Shown piece by piece: positions 12,589 to 36,489 of a stretch of 64,000 nucleotides of DNA. The notes below the pieces were generated by a model. That model did not search any database, was not told where the DNA came from, and saw only the letters and a list, made by a program, of their open reading frames with translations. The stretch is from NCBI RefSeq assembly GCF_000004075.3, contig NC_026661.2:3782001-3846000 (forward strand), given 5' to 3'. This DNA is from Cucumis sativus. Its lineage: Eukaryota; Streptophyta; Magnoliopsida; Cucurbitales; Cucurbitaceae. Positions within the stretch are counted from its first letter, which is position 1. The number at the start of each line of letters is the position of its first letter. Position numbers and translations under genes: made by a program.

Positions 12589-13622
12589 TGCACCTTTCCT
12601 ATTGGCAGTCAGTGCGTCAAATTTGATACCGCCGAAGCGTCATCGTATCTGTCTATAAGCTATGAAATGATTGTGAAAAATGAAAAAGTCTATTTTCTTT
12701 TCAAATATACTAAAATGATATTTTACATGTAAATATAACGGTCAAATTGTAAATTTTTTCACAAAATTTGTATTTGTGAGCCCACGTCACTAACTAACTT
12801 TCTCATGTATTCTTACTTTCTTATGCCTACATGTATAACATCACTCATGGGTCTATCAAAGGGCCATATTATCCTCAACATAAAAGTTAGGAAATTGAGG
12901 CTACGTACTAAATCAAGTGGAGAAATTGAGTCAAGTTGCCAATAATACTCCCGAAGTGATGGGCACGAGCAAATCAGATGCTAATGTTGGCGAAATGAGA
13001 ATAACCGATAAATTGAAACCAATAATCTTTCATAATATTAAAACGTCAAAAACGACCCAATAAATCGTGGAGCGAGGTTGAAGTGAGTATGCTTACTCAA
13101 GGACAATTGGCCATACAGCATAACTTTAGATAAACCCAAACATCCACTTTCTATTTCACATTTCTGACTGTTAGCAGTCATTCTCAATTGTAATTTTAAT
13201 AAAGAAGCTTTAAGAATTGAAGCATGTCATCGTGATCAAGTAACGTTGGAGTCATAAGTGTTTTAAAATTTCGATAATATGAGAAAATGTTGGAGACAAT
13301 TTCCACTCAAATAACACTTGGCAAAAATCAATTTTATTTTCATGCCAAACATGATTATTCTAGAGGAAAGTGATTTTGACACTCCCAACTTCACGCTTCC
13401 ACTACTGACTAAAAGGAAAGCACATTACATCGTTTCATACCCAGAGCTGCATCATACAATCCAACCATATGTCTCTCTTATTCTTAGTATATTCTGCAAC
13501 ATGGTAATAGTATTACTTGGGCTGCTTTGAGGTGATGGAAACTCCTTATTTCTTATGTACAATCAAGAACAGACCCAAATGGAAGGAATAAAGGATTACA
13601 GAAGAAACAACCGACAGCAGAA
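12589..13622. other. Spacer between the pseudogene and reductase copy A
   Basis: No gene seen. The part at 13430-13620 resembles the 3' flanks of copies B (about 17830-18003) and C (about 21640-21814), so it is the duplicated 3' region of copy A. The remainder presumably includes the relict promoter of the pseudogene. Confidence 0.6.
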
Positions 13623-16933
<3,311 letters not shown>

Positions 16934-18003
16934 TGCAACTTTCCGCCACTGACTCAAACTGATGATGACAACCGCTATGGAAACTAACCGGAGAAATTGG
17001 GGAAATGGCCAAAAGAAATATAACTGTAGGAAGGAAAGTTGTACGGATGACACATTTGATCTTTTTCTTTTTTGAAAAATGTCCCTTCTTCTACTTTAAA
17101 TAACGACCATTTATTTTTTTTTTCTATTATCTGATAAAACACTTATTTTTAAATATAATAAAATAATTAAAATATTTTTTTTAATTATAAAAATTACATT
17201 AAATAACAAACTAATTTTTTTAAACAAACGGCTTATAATACCTCATTTTGTATATTGTAAATTTGACAAATATGACGATAATCTACCTTTAAATTTGTTA
17301 TTTTTGTAATTTTGAAAATGTAATTGGCATAGGTTCTATTATATAAAAGAAAAAGTTAATCTCCACGTCGTCCGTCCCTCGTGATATGAAGGTTAATTAT
17401 GGATAGTTTTTTACATTTGTACATTTGAATAAGTTTTAAATATTAAAAGAAAGTAAATAAGTAGTCTTGGATATTGAAGGAATTCAAAACCTATTACGAT
17501 CACATCTAATTTGAAGTCATTTAACCTTAATGATGTGCTTTCTCAAATGAATTGGACGGTGAACAATGCATAGTGAAAGAGATAAGAGAAGAGAAGAAAG
17601 AAAACAAGAACAAGTGAATAGGATTCGAGAACTAAACAATGCTAATCTCATATTTACATTGTATTTTATTGAATCCTTGACTAACGTATAAGCCATCAAA
17701 TATGAAAGGAAATAATACAGTAGAATATGCAATGTGTGAAATGAAGATTAGGTACGCTGTGATTGTAAGAAAAGGCAAAGGGCAAGTACACGTCGAAAAA
17801 CATACGACTTAAAATTATCTCATGCAGTATGCACCCAGCTACATCGTACAATCCAACCATCTATCTCTTATTTTTAGTATGTGCTACAACATGATAGTAA
17901 TGAAGTACCTCGGCTGCTCTTTGGTGATGGAAACTGCTTATTTCTCATACATGCTCAATTTCAAGACAGACCCCAACGGATGGGAGAAATAATTACATAT
18001 GAA
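16934..18003. other. Spacer between reductase copies A and B
   Basis: Contains the presumed promoter of copy A, a partial reversed MITE copy (about 17215-17345) and a block at about 17500-18003 that repeats at about 21290-21814, which is the duplicated 3' flank of copies B and C. No gene seen. Confidence 0.7.
17215..17345 (-). mobile_element. Partial MITE, reverse orientation
   Basis: The reverse complement shares the CAATTACATTTTCAAAATTAC, ATATTTGTCAAATTTACAATAT and related words with the elements at 8936-9138 and 14812-15042. The ends are degraded and no target duplication was identified. Confidence 0.6.
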
Positions 18004-20975
<2,972 letters not shown>

Positions 20976-21814
20976 TGCAACTAAAACTGGCGATGACAAT
21001 CGGTATGGAAACTACCGGTGAAATTGAGGAAATGGCTAAAAGAAAGATAACTGGAGGAGGGAAAAGAGACTGGCCAAGTTGTACGGATCTCACTTTTGAT
21101 CTTTTTCTTTTTGAAAAATGTCCCTTCTTCTTTTTGAAAAATGTCCCAAATGTCCATTCTCCTTTGGTTTCAATTATGACTATTTTCAAATATAACAAAA
21201 TAATCCAAATAATTTTCTTTTCAATTATCTTTACTAAATTAAATTTGAATAATTTTTAAATATTATAAAGTTACTACAATCACATCTAAATTCAATGTCA
21301 TTTAACTTCAACTGATGTGCTTTCTCAAATGAGTTGGATGGTGAACAATGCATAGTGAAAGAGAAGAGAAGAAAGAAAACAAGAACTAGTGAATAGGATT
21401 CGAGAACTAAACAACGCTAATCTCATATTTACACTGTATTTTATTGAATCCTTGACTAATGTATAAGACATCAACCATGAAAGATGGCCATAACACAATA
21501 GAATATGCAATGTATGAGATAAAGATTAGGTGAACTGTAATTCAACAACAAACACAATTTATAGTAAATGTAAGATAACTTGAGAGAAAAGCAACAGGCA
21601 AGTACACATCGAAAAGCATACGACTTAAAATTATCTCATGCACCCAGCTAAATCGTACAATCCAACCATCTACCTTATTTTTAGGATATGCTACAACATG
21701 ATAGTAATGAAGTATCTAGGCTTCTCTGTGGTGATGGAAACTGCCTATTTCTTATACATTTCAATACGGCAGCACCCAAGACCCGAACGGATGAGAGAAA
21801 CAATTACATATGAA
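20976..21814. other. Spacer between reductase copies B and C
   Basis: Presumed promoter of copy B followed by the duplicated block at about 21290-21814, which is near-identical in many stretches to 17500-18003. No gene seen. Confidence 0.7.
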
Positions 21815-26640
<4,826 letters not shown>

Positions 26641-28083
26641 AAAAACATCTCAAATAACTCAAACATGTCAATATTGCACATCACCATAAAAAAAGTTTAC
26701 AGCTTGAAAATGTTTAGGGCCACAAAAAGTAGGAAGGAAAAAAATCCATCCCTTCCAGGATAAGGATTGATACAAGAACACGACCATGGAAAAGAAACCA
26801 TGAAATGGAGAGAAAAAAAGGCCAAAGAAATTCAAAATATAATTGCTAAACATTAATTGTTGTAACACATTCATCATGGCAGCAAACAAGGATGAAAAAT
26901 TGAGATACATATGAGTAAAAATTACAGGAGACGCGAAACGGGTCCTTTGATCACATTTGGAGGAGAGAAAGAACAATCAATGGATTTGAAACCAAACTGA
27001 TCCAGATGATGAAAGGGACGATCATTATAGAAACTCCAAATAAACTTTGAATGAAAACCTTGGATGCACAGAGAATCACACATCTGAACTAATCTCCGCA
27101 AACAAAACCAAGAACAAGTAGAGATCCACAACAGGCAAGAACGAACACATCAAAAGTCTCCCCCAACAAGAACAAAGTGGAAATAGAACCGTAAGTGCAA
27201 AAGATGGTCCAAACACAACTTGCCGAGCATTTTAGCACATGAAATACCCCTCAACCATAAGCCAGCAGGACGTATTTGAAGATTAAGTGAGTTTATTTGC
27301 AAAATTGCTTGAGCATCCCAAAGGCTTTGGTAAATTTTTAAGTTTAAAGCGCCCAATTAACAAGAAACTGTATTATGCACCCAATAAGACCATAAAAAGG
27401 AAGGATGCTGCCAAGAAGTTCACAACATCAATATAACACCATACATAGATGATATGCCATATTAGGACAGCAAAGGCAATAGAAGGAAGAGTAATTACCT
27501 GTAAACTCATGTGGAATTTATAAGACAATAGGAACCAACGTTCTGAAAAGGAGATTTCACTTCAAAGTTTCCAAGTCAGGACACAAATCTCTAGTTGCAG
27601 CTTATCAAAAGCCAAGGTCCTCTCAATGGTCAATACCCATCCAATATCAAAAACCAGGTCTAGTTGTATTCTAAAAGAAATTTTTTCAAAATGAAATGGT
27701 GCAGCAGTTATTGAAATTCCCTGTGTGTGTGTCACAAGTTATGCAGCAGCTACAAGGGCACTTAAAGATCATAAAACCAGGTTTCAATGAATATGTCAAG
27801 AACACATTAGACACCACACCACTGTACCAAGATACCAAATTCATCACATAGGAACACAAATATCTCAACATTAACGTCGAGCTCTGCACTTCAGAACTCT
27901 GAACTGTACGAGAGACGACCTGTAGACAGAAACATTAACACTGTGCAGGACATAACCGCAAGATCCCACCATGTAAGCTGGCTGCATTTAATGGGGAGAC
28001 AGTACAAGTCATCAGTACAAGACAGCCGCAAAGAACCAGTAAAGTTGAGTTGAGTTACACACCCTACAAGGAAAGTCATGATA
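26641..28083 (-). other. Region downstream of RZ1A, possible long or spliced 3' UTR
   Basis: No ORF here looks like a protein. The tract is less AT-rich than the DNA beyond it and lies directly 3' of the RZ-1A stop codon. On the minus strand there are splice-like words, for example TTTACAG then GTAATTAC near 27495-27510. At least the first few hundred bases are probably 3' UTR; the extent and any 3' UTR intron cannot be fixed from sequence alone. Confidence 0.4.
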
Positions 28084-29049
28084 CTATCCAGAACGAAAAC
28101 CACCAGAACCACGTCGCTCATATGGACCAGAGCGATCACGGCTATATCGATCACTTCCCGAACCTCCTCGATCACCAGAACTCCTATTGCGCCCACCGAA
28201 TCTATCTCCATTTCGGTCTGGACCATATCGACCGCCACCACCGCCGCCGCCACCACTATATTTGTCATCCCTCCCTCCATACCTACCACCTCCTCTACCA
28301 CCTTCACTGGGACATTCCCTAGCAAAATGTCCAGGTTTCCCACATTTAAAGCAATCCCCACTGTTAGATCCACGTGCACCACCAAAATCACGACCCCGAT
28401 CACGATCATGATCACGACCACCACGTGGACGGTCACCATCATGATCTCTACCAGAACCTTGGTTTGGTTGAGCCTTATCAACTGTAATGCTCCGGCCATC
28501 TAAATCCATTCCATTCATAGCTTTGATTGCCTCATCCATAGCTTTTTTCTCATCAAAAGTGACAAATCCAAAACCACGGGAGCGTCCAGAAAATTTGTCG
28601 ACAACTACCTGTGAAATGGTGGTGCATTGTCAAAATCGAACAGGTGACTATGGAAATTCCTTAAGCACGCTATCATCCAAAATTATCAAATTCAACAAGT
28701 ACCAACATTACATTTCTCACATCTCTATCTGTAAACATTAATCAATAGAAGCATTCTCACTCAAGGAGTACATTTTCCCTTTTATTTTTTTATTACAAAA
28801 AGAAAAAACAACAGGACAAAATAGAAAGAATCAATGACAAACAATATCTACCCAAATGAAAATATAAAATATAAAATGAAAAATCGCATCACAGAAGAAA
28901 GGATTAAGAAGAAGAAAAAAAAAAAAAAAATCAGATACCTTGGCCTCGACAAGATGGCCAAACTTTTCAAACGCCTCTTTCAGACCTCTGTCAGATGTTG
29001 ACCAAGAAAGGCCGCCAATAAAGCAGCGATACTCCACCTCGTCAGCCAT
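28084..29049 (-). CDS. RZ1A: Zinc-finger glycine-rich RNA-binding protein RZ-1A-like
   Basis: Nuclear RNA-binding protein of the plant RZ-1 group, known in the family as a cold-responsive RNA chaperone and splicing-related protein. Two coding exons on the minus strand: 29049-28939 and 28608-28084 (phase 0), 211 aa. An RRM covers about residues 7-83, with RNP2 CFIGGL (9-14) and RNP1 RSRGFGFV (46-53). The intron falls inside the RRM after EAK (residue 37), as expected for this group. Then comes an Asp/Arg/Gly-rich linker, one CCHC zinc knuckle (Cys123, Cys126, His131, Cys136 in [15 protein letters not shown]) and a Gly/Arg/Ser-rich tail with a run of eight glycines. The glycine-rich end creates long proline-rich antisense ORFs that are not genes. 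A short upstream ORF abuts the start (see 29049-29063). Confidence 0.95.
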
Positions 29050-29063
29050 TATGAGAGCTTCAT
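29049..29063 (-). promoter_or_regulatory. Four-codon upstream ORF overlapping the RZ1A start (TAATG)
   Basis: Immediately before the RZ1A ATG the minus strand reads ATGAAGCTCTCATAATGG: a Met-Lys-Leu-Ser-stop mini-ORF whose TAA shares one base with the main ATG. It matters only if these bases are in the mature 5' leader. A possible leader intron donor, GTAAGC, sits at 29363, and its acceptor is not settled. Confidence 0.5.
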
Positions 29064-30266
29064 CGAAGAACCGTAGTCAAATCAATTGAATTTCCCGAAT
29101 AGGGGAGAATAGCGAAGAATTCGAAAAAGAAATCCGACCGCAATAAATTCGTTGAAATTGAAGAGATATAAAACAGGAGAAAATACTGAAAACTTTCTGG
29201 ATCCGAAGAATAAAAAAGAAAAAAGAAAAAAAAAAACCACAATTAAGCAGAATACGGAATTGGGCAAATATGAAATCGAATTCGAGAGCCTTGAATAGGA
29301 AATTGAATAAAGAGAAGCATAAAAGAAAGAGAGAAAAGCGGTTAGAAGCAGAATAGAGCTTACAATTAGTGAAGAACGAAAGCCCTAACCCTTAGGAATT
29401 GGATTCGCTCAGGAGAGAACCTGAAAGCTGGAAAAGGCAAAGTGGCGGTGATGTTGGTTGAAACTGGGGTGTAGGGCAAAGAGGCAGTCAACGAATTGTA
29501 TGCTTTTGCGAATGCATTGATTTATGATTCTTCACGGTGGGCGATCTCAATGGACTCCCCCATCACTTTCTGGGCCTAATTATTTCTGGCCCAAATCCAC
29601 ATCTTTTCATATTTTAATGGAATTTGGGCAAATAAAAGTTTTTTTTTAAAAAAAAATAGGTTCTAAAATTATAAAAATAGAAAAATGAATTTTAGAATTA
29701 TTAATTAATAATTAACTATCGTGTATTGAACCAATGACTATGTCTCTTTTTTTATCACTACACCAACCCATAATGATTATATTATATAGTAGCTAAACAT
29801 ACCTTTTCAAAAGAATGACCAAAGAAAAAAATAAACGCAAGAAGTGAGTGAAAGTTTATTCAAATCAAATTTGTCCAATGAGAAAGACTATAAATTAGAG
29901 TAGTGTACTTCTAGTTTTTGTTAAAATTAAAGTACTCGTAAGACATAATCTCAATAACGTCATATGTTCAATCTATGATAGCGAAAATTATACGATTTGG
30001 CTTTAATCAAGGGAGTATTGATGTGTGCCTCGGATTTCACATGGTAAGAGTTAGAAAATTTAGATAACAATTTAAAAGAATTAAAGAGTTTGGGGTCCAT
30101 TGGTTGTGTATTCTTAAATAAGAATTGAGAAAATTCTTACAACTCTCTCAACTTATTTTACAATTTCATTTTCCCTCCTAACCATAATGCTTTCTTCCAA
30201 AAAAAAAGAGAAACAATCAGAATCACCCACCGGGAGCCAGCGGCCTTGATTGATGGCTCTTCCCAT
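29064..30266. other. RZ1A leader and promoter, and 3' flank of the beta-xylosidase gene
   Basis: The minus strand from about 29400 down holds pyrimidine-rich leader-like sequence. Near 29380-29395 the plus strand reads AAAGCCCTAACCCTTA, resembling the telo-box element common in promoters of plant translation and RNA genes. Beyond 29560 the sequence is AT-rich with no gene; the last few hundred bases before 30267 would be the beta-xylosidase 3' UTR. Confidence 0.45.
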
Positions 30267-33200
30267 TTAAACCTTAACGTTCAATGAGTGTTTCAACGTT
30301 CCTACATGGAGAATATGAAGACCCAATGCAACTTTCCGGCTTCCCACTTCGTCCGCTACACTCAAATCCTTACAAACATCCACTTTGAATCGAACCACCG
30401 TTTCTCCTCCTCTTCCCAGAGACACCTTTTCGAAGCCCAGAAGGTGTTTCTGAGGCGAATTGTGCACTGATGGCGGTGTTGAATACAGAAAAACTGTGTG
30501 GCTTCCACTTCTTTGTCCCACGTTCTTTACTCTCAGATGAACATCGAATCCCAGGTTTTGGCAGCTTTCTTGGACGACTTCGAGCGAGTGGCATTTTGAC
30601 GAGTGGCAAATGTGGCCTTCTTCCAAGGGGATTGATACGAGCTTTGGGGCTTTCACCAGGTGATGTTTGAAATCTGAGTAGCTCAATCCATCCCCAAATG
30701 AATATATTGTTTCCCCTGTGTAGAATCTGTATGTTCTTCCTGGAAATCCATTGGAAGCGCTTGGCCTCATTCTCATGTCCGTCATTGGGACCTTCTCTAC
30801 GTATGATTGTGGGTACCAAGTCATGGGTAGTCTACCACCTGTTTGATGAAATGCTTCAGTGACTTTTGAAAATGTTCTTATTCGTGTCCATGGTAGTTAG
30901 TTGTTTTACCCATGCTAGTTAGATGAAGTTGAGTGAATCGTTTGATTGGTGGGTGTTTAAAGTGTAAAGAGACGTAGACTTACTTGGATTAAAGGATCCA
31001 AAGATGACATCGGCTATGGCAGCACCCCCAGCTTCGCCAGGGAAACCAACCCATAAGATGCTCGTAATTTTGTCATCTTTTTTGGCAAATGTTATATCCA
31101 TCCCTCCACCAGTCATTATGACAAGAATTACAGGTCCTTTTGATGCTTTGGCCACCTCGGTGATTAAAAGTGCCTGCTGTCCTGGAAGATTCAAGTCGAC
31201 TCTGTCTCGACTCTCAGCTTCAATTGATTGGTCTGAACCTACTACAAGTACCGTGGCATCTGCTGATGCAGCTATCTTCTTTGCTTCATCTAGCTGAGCA
31301 GACGTACAAGCCACATTTGCACAGCCGGGCTGAAATGAGGTCGATACTACCGCTGATAGGCCTTGTAAAGGTGTTGTATATTTACACGGTGTGCCTGCAA
31401 AGTGATAACCAAGTCAAAATAGTGCGCCATTTTTCCAAGAGCAGATAAAGTTAATGGGTAGATTCGAAGATGAAATTTTAGAAAATATTGTACCCTCGTA
31501 GTTTCCAATCATGGTTTTTGTGACATTTGCATTTGGACCAATTACCGCCAAAGACTTGATTGCAGAGGAAGACAAGGGCAGAGATTTTGGGCTGTTTTTA
31601 AGCAAGACTATGCCTTGTCTTGCAGCCTCACGGGCCAACTCCTGATGCTCCGGTGTGCAAACATCTTTTGGACCAAGCTTTCCATAAAGCTGCTTGCTGG
31701 GGTTGCCATCAAAGAAGCCTAACCGCATCAATGTTAGAAGGTTGTTAAAAACTGCCTTACTAATGGCTGCCTCATTCACCAATCCCCCCGTAACAGCTGC
31801 TTCAGTATGTTTCCCGAGAAAATCACCACAGTCGAGATCCAACCCTGTTAAATCAACAAATTTAATCATTCTCTTTCAAGCTCTATACATGATAACACTG
31901 GAATTCATATAGAAAATATTGATATTCAAACTTTGTTAGAGTGTTTCCTGAAACTAACTGTAATGTGTGATTGATTACCTGCCAAAATAGTTTTAGCTGC
32001 AGCTTCCTCCGGCGATTTGGTATAGTGTTGAGAATTGTAAAGCACATCTACTGAATCACAGTCCGAAACTATATATCTGCAGTCATCTCCAGTGTTAATT
32101 GGAAAACATTAGCCACAATTAACAATTTGTCCCAACTTTAATGGCTTACTAATTTAGAAAGAATTAGGCACGAGACCAAATAAAACGACACATATGCCCT
32201 CTTTTTAGTAATGTATCAACTTTAATCTGTGGACTTAGCATTTTGATTCATCTAATTGTCTACTTTTAGTTCATCACATTATGTTAAATAAGTGAATACT
32301 TGTCCAATACACATGTCACTTCATCTTTTCTTTTTTTAGTATATCAATTATAGGTCATGTAAACATCACTTTTTATCAGTGGCTATTTCAGGTCATTGTT
32401 GAGTTACCGGTTGACGAAAAAATATATACAATCTCAATTCTAATTCATGATGTAATTAGTATTTCTTAAACATCACAAGTTAAACTAAAATAAATACGCA
32501 ACCGTTCATTTTTCATTCTGTTTCCTAGGGGGAAAAGGAAAGAAAGAAAAGCGAAACAGGGGAAGAAACCTACATACCCATTCAATTTCCACTGGCCTCG
32601 GATGACCCCAGCAAGAAGGTCTGGATCTGCACATGTTGGTTTGCCATTAACTTGATTGTAAGAACACATAACACTAGCCACATTGCCGTCAATCACACAG
32701 CTCTTGAACGGTGGCTGAAACGTATCCTCTAAATCTTGCGGTGACACCTTCAATCAAAATACAAAGCCACCTTCAGAAATGGAGCCAAAAATGAACGTTG
32801 TCACTGACAAATTCAAAGCAATGACAGTGAAAGTGAACTATTACCACTGCATTGAAGTGATAACGATCTGTGCCTTTCCAGTTATCCAAATCGTAGGCAG
32901 TGTAGTGTTTGCAGCAGGCAGCAACTTTAAGTCGGTCAGGGTCACCATCATCCCGCTGCTGCAGGCCTCGGACGTAGCCAGCAGCGTACTTGCTGGAAAG
33001 CAGAGGGTCCTCTCCGGGAGTCTCTTGACCTCTCCCCCATCTTGGGTCTCTGAAAATGTTGACATTGGGCGACCAATAGGTTAGTCCTGCTAATCCCACA
33101 TTGTACATTGCTCTTGCCTCTGTTGAAACTACCTGCATCATCAAGTAAAATTACTTTCATCTTTTTCATTTTAATCAAATCTAATCTTACTGCTCTTGTG

Positions 33201-34537
33201 TTTTTTACAACTCTTGTTGTTTTCTTTCCCTTCTTTTTTGGGGTTTTTGGATTTTTCATTTAGATTATCCAGAAAAAAAAATATATACATGTGAGCTGTC
33301 GGCAGTCTCTAATGTCTGAATCAAAATTTTCCTTTTGAGCTGGAACCATGAAAAAGTTTTGAAAAACTCTTGAATTTATGTATGAGTTTCCATTTTTCCT
33401 AATCCAGTAGGTCAACAACTACCATTTTTCTTTTGCTAACAATTATTGGATAATTTGCTTTTTAATCAACCTTTTTTAATCTCTCACTTCTTTCCTCTCT
33501 CTTCTTTAAGGCAACAAATTTCTGAAAAATCTTTCACCCACCCACCTCCTCCACATAACTTGCCTAGTAGCTGCTATTGAAGGTAATCTAATATCTGCTT
33601 TTCTGACACAAAGTGAGGTGGAAATAATCTTAAAAATATTATTTGATTCTTTTTTCTTCTGAAAAAGAACTGATTCACTTCAGTTTTGCTTCAATTGATT
33701 GATCCCACTTCAGCATCCACCTTCAGAAAGATAATCTTTTTTTAATTCTTGTCACAGGAAGATGGAGTTCTTTCTTTCTTTCTTTCTTTCTTTCTTTGAA
33801 ATGAAATTTTTAAAGGATAAAGAAAAACTCATCCATTTTCTTCCTATGCAAATGTGATTTGCATTAACAAACAGAAAAAAACAATTTGAAACCTTCGAGT
33901 TGTACACCCAACTCACTGAGTCAGTTCCGAGTTTTATATACTAAACTAAAGAAGAACACATCTTGCAGATAAAAAAAGCAAGAGGGTCCTAATCAGTGGA
34001 CCAATAATAATCTAAGGCGAGCATTTTGTGTAATCCACATTGTCAAGAAAGAGAAGCATATAGCATTTTATGTGATACCTTTCCAATGGCTTCAAACAGA
34101 GAAGCATTGAAGGAAGCCGCCGTCAAGATGACCTGAGGGAAGCTGGTGGCACCAGGAACCACATTTGAAAATTTCGTCCCTGGACCAACGTAAGAGACAC
34201 CGTGCAAAGCCTCCGACCACCACTCATACTTTGGAATCCCAAGCCGGGTCACATTTCTAGCATTGTTGATAAGAAACCCAATCTTCTCTTGCAGTGTCAG
34301 CCGCTTCACCAAATCCTCCACTCTCGCCTCAAACCCGAGTGATGAATCACAGAAGGCGAACCCCGACACGGATGGATTGGTTTCTGCATCGCAGGCAAAC
34401 GCGGTGGGAGACTGGGCAGAGGTAGTGGGGCAGAAAGAGAGAGAGAGAAGAAAAAAGAAGAAGAAGGAGAATGTAAAAAGAGAGAGGAGGTTTCTGAGGG
34501 ATGGGGAGGAGGCCATGGCAAGCTGAATGGCTGCCAT
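30267..34537 (-). CDS. BXL4: GH3 beta-D-xylosidase, BXL3/BXL4 type
   Basis: Secreted glycoside hydrolase family 3 enzyme that releases xylose (and in some members arabinose) from wall xylan. Seven minus-strand exons: 34537-34079, 33132-32845, 32747-32578, 32076-31979, 31844-31494, 31394-30984, 30838-30267 (phases 0, 0, 2, 1, 1, 1), 782 aa, like Arabidopsis BXL4 (about 784). A signal peptide covers about residues 1-41, then AFACD. N-terminal GH3 domain motifs include [51 protein letters not shown] and VSDCDSVDV, with Asp311 the expected nucleophile. The C-terminal domain has [16 protein letters not shown] and [11 protein letters not shown], and then a fibronectin-III-like end. [12 protein letters not shown] and KHSLNVKV point to the BXL3/BXL4 branch; the choice of BXL4 over BXL3 is tentative. 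The start is the first ATG after the TATA box. Confidence 0.94.
33770..33797. repeat. (CTTT)n microsatellite in beta-xylosidase intron 1
   Basis: About seven TTTC/CTTT units inside the 946-bp first intron (33133-34078). The rest of the intron is ordinary AT-rich sequence. Confidence 0.95.
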
Positions 34538-34620
34538 GGAAATGAGTGGGGAGGGGAGGAGGTTTAGTGAAAGAGAAGAAAAGGGTATATGCTGTAATGA
34601 GGCAGCATGCAATGAACATT

Positions 34621-34629
34621 TATTTTATA
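34621..34629 (-). promoter_or_regulatory. Putative TATA box of the beta-xylosidase gene
   Basis: The minus strand reads CCCTATAAAATAAATG. A start site about 30 bp downstream, near 34598, would give a leader of about 60 nt. It would also exclude the upstream ATG at 34619, which opens a 90-codon overlapping ORF in another frame. Position-based inference. Confidence 0.55.
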
Positions 34630-34649
34630 GGGAATTATGGAAGCGCCAA

Positions 34650-36480
34650 AACCAAAACACGTTGTTTCTTAGCAACCCGTGATGGATAATTTGGAAGAAG
34701 AGAAAGAAAAAGAATTGAAAAGGAAAAATTCAACTTCTTTGTCTTTTTGAACATTAAACATTAACAATTTTCATTACACTCCCCATAATGTAGTTCAATC
34801 CTACTCCATGTATAGACACTTTTATTACTCTTATTTATTCTCTATTTACTATCGAATAGGTAGTAAATGAAAACAGCAAGAACTTGAATAATCTTTCATA
34901 AGAATAGAGAACTCTCCGAGTTCATAGACATAGAAAGAGCCTCTCTCTCTCCCTTTTAGTAACACTGTAAGTCTCTTCTTTTTAGTTCTGATGTTGATTT
35001 GTGCATTCTAGCAATGTCTTACAAAGGATTAACAACTCAATGTAGTGATACTACATCTTTCTTTTGAATTTATCAAAGCCATATCCCTTTTTTTGTTCTT
35101 ATTACACACACACATATGTCCTCTCTTTAATCACTCCCATCTTAAATGTTTTTATTGAACATTTGTTTAAACCATGTAGAGTAGGAGTTCAAACTTTTGA
35201 CTCATAAAGAGTGAAGTAGTCATTTATGAATGCTTATATAGATACGTAAAAAACATTGTCATAGTTATTTTTTTTCCTTAAATATGATTATATATTTGGG
35301 CCACATTTTCTTTAAACTTGAGAGAGAGAAGTGATATAAAAATAGTGAATTTTAGCATTAGATTTATTTCAAAAAAATCAGTCGGATGGAATATGTTTAA
35401 AAGAATTGTACGAACAAAAGCATAGGGAGTAGGATGCAATTATTTAACCAAAGAAAAAAGAAAAGAAAAGAAAAGGAAAAAAGGAAAAGTTGTTTGAGTT
35501 TATGGATTGGGATTGGTTGTTTGAGTGAAAAAGGAATTCAAGTGGGAATCTAAATTTAATTGAATCAAATTGAGGGCTACCCTACAAGTCCGTGAGACCG
35601 ACTCTTTATTATTATTATTTCTTCCTATTTATTTATTTTTAATTTGAAAGTTACATTTAGTTCCTAAACTTTAGATTTTTATGTTTAATATCAAAAAAAA
35701 ATTATAAAAAAATAGTAAATTTAATAAAATATTTACAACGTATAACAAAATTTCAGATCCTATCAATAATAGACGTTGATAGATACTATCTATGTCATTG
35801 ATAGACAATGATAGAATATTAATCATTAGTTTTTATCATGGGTAGAATTCAAAATTTTGATATATCATGTAAATTTTTAAGTTTATTTTATTATATTTGA
35901 AAATGTTCTATCAGAATTTGAGTAACGACTTGGTATATAAAATTTAAGAACTAAATTGATACAAAATTAACATATCAAAGTTTAGAGATAAAATTATTAC
36001 TTGGGTGAAAGTATAGGGATAAAATTGTTTTTTAATTTTATTATTTCGATTGATAATTTTTGTTTGAGCATTTTATATATATATATATATAATTGTTTTA
36101 CGAAGCTAATTTGTTTTTATAGGCTATTTAATATTTTTGAATTCTAACTTATGTTTTTATTTGTATTTAAGGAATTTCTTGCAAACATGTCTTAACCTCT
36201 AAAAGTAGTAAGCACTTTTCTTTTATGGCTAAAAAGAGTAAGAATGAAGCCATTTTTTTTTTATAGAAATTATTCCTTTCACAAATATGCTAACTGGGGA
36301 TTAAATTCAAAAGTGTTCTAAATTGATTTTAATGCTTTTTTATAGAATATATATTCTTAATCCACTGTTTTCTTAGCTACAACTAATTATTTAAAGATAT
36401 TATTTCACATCCACTCTTTTATTTTGAGGTATTTTACTGAATTTTTAAAATAAAACTAGTTTGTTCTTTTGAAAAATTAT
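34650..36480. other. Gene-free AT-rich sequence, western part of the 12-kb gap
   Basis: Beyond the beta-xylosidase promoter no coding signal is seen. There is a purine-rich AAAAG/AAGG stretch near 35450-35490, a TCTATCA-type segment at about 35740-35885 (words GATAGATACTATCTATGTC and TTGATAGACAATGATAGAAT) and a TA run near 36075-36091. Confidence 0.6.
35740..35885. repeat. TCTATCA/TGATAGA dispersed repeat
   Basis: AT-rich segment with several alternating TATCA and TGATAGA words that can pair with each other. Related segments occur near 596-660, 11330-11400, 37200-37290 and 42180-42300. It looks like a non-autonomous hairpin-type transposon family; the boundaries are not defined. Confidence 0.55.
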
Positions 36481-36489
36481 TATTGTTGG

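Noticed and set aside
12376-12732. Plus-strand ORF of 118 codons
   Set aside because: It is antisense to the reductase pseudogene, whose minus-strand frame aligns with exons 1 and 2 of the intact copies.
28078-28503. Thr/Ile-rich and Pro/His-rich plus-strand ORFs, and a Val/Ile-rich minus ORF in another frame
   Set aside because: These are frame and strand shadows of the glycine-rich, low-complexity RZ1A exon 2.
34347-34619. 90-codon minus ORF beginning MFIACC upstream of the beta-xylosidase start
   Set aside because: It overlaps the signal-peptide region in a different frame, and its ATG lies about 10 bp from the putative TATA box, before the likely transcription start.
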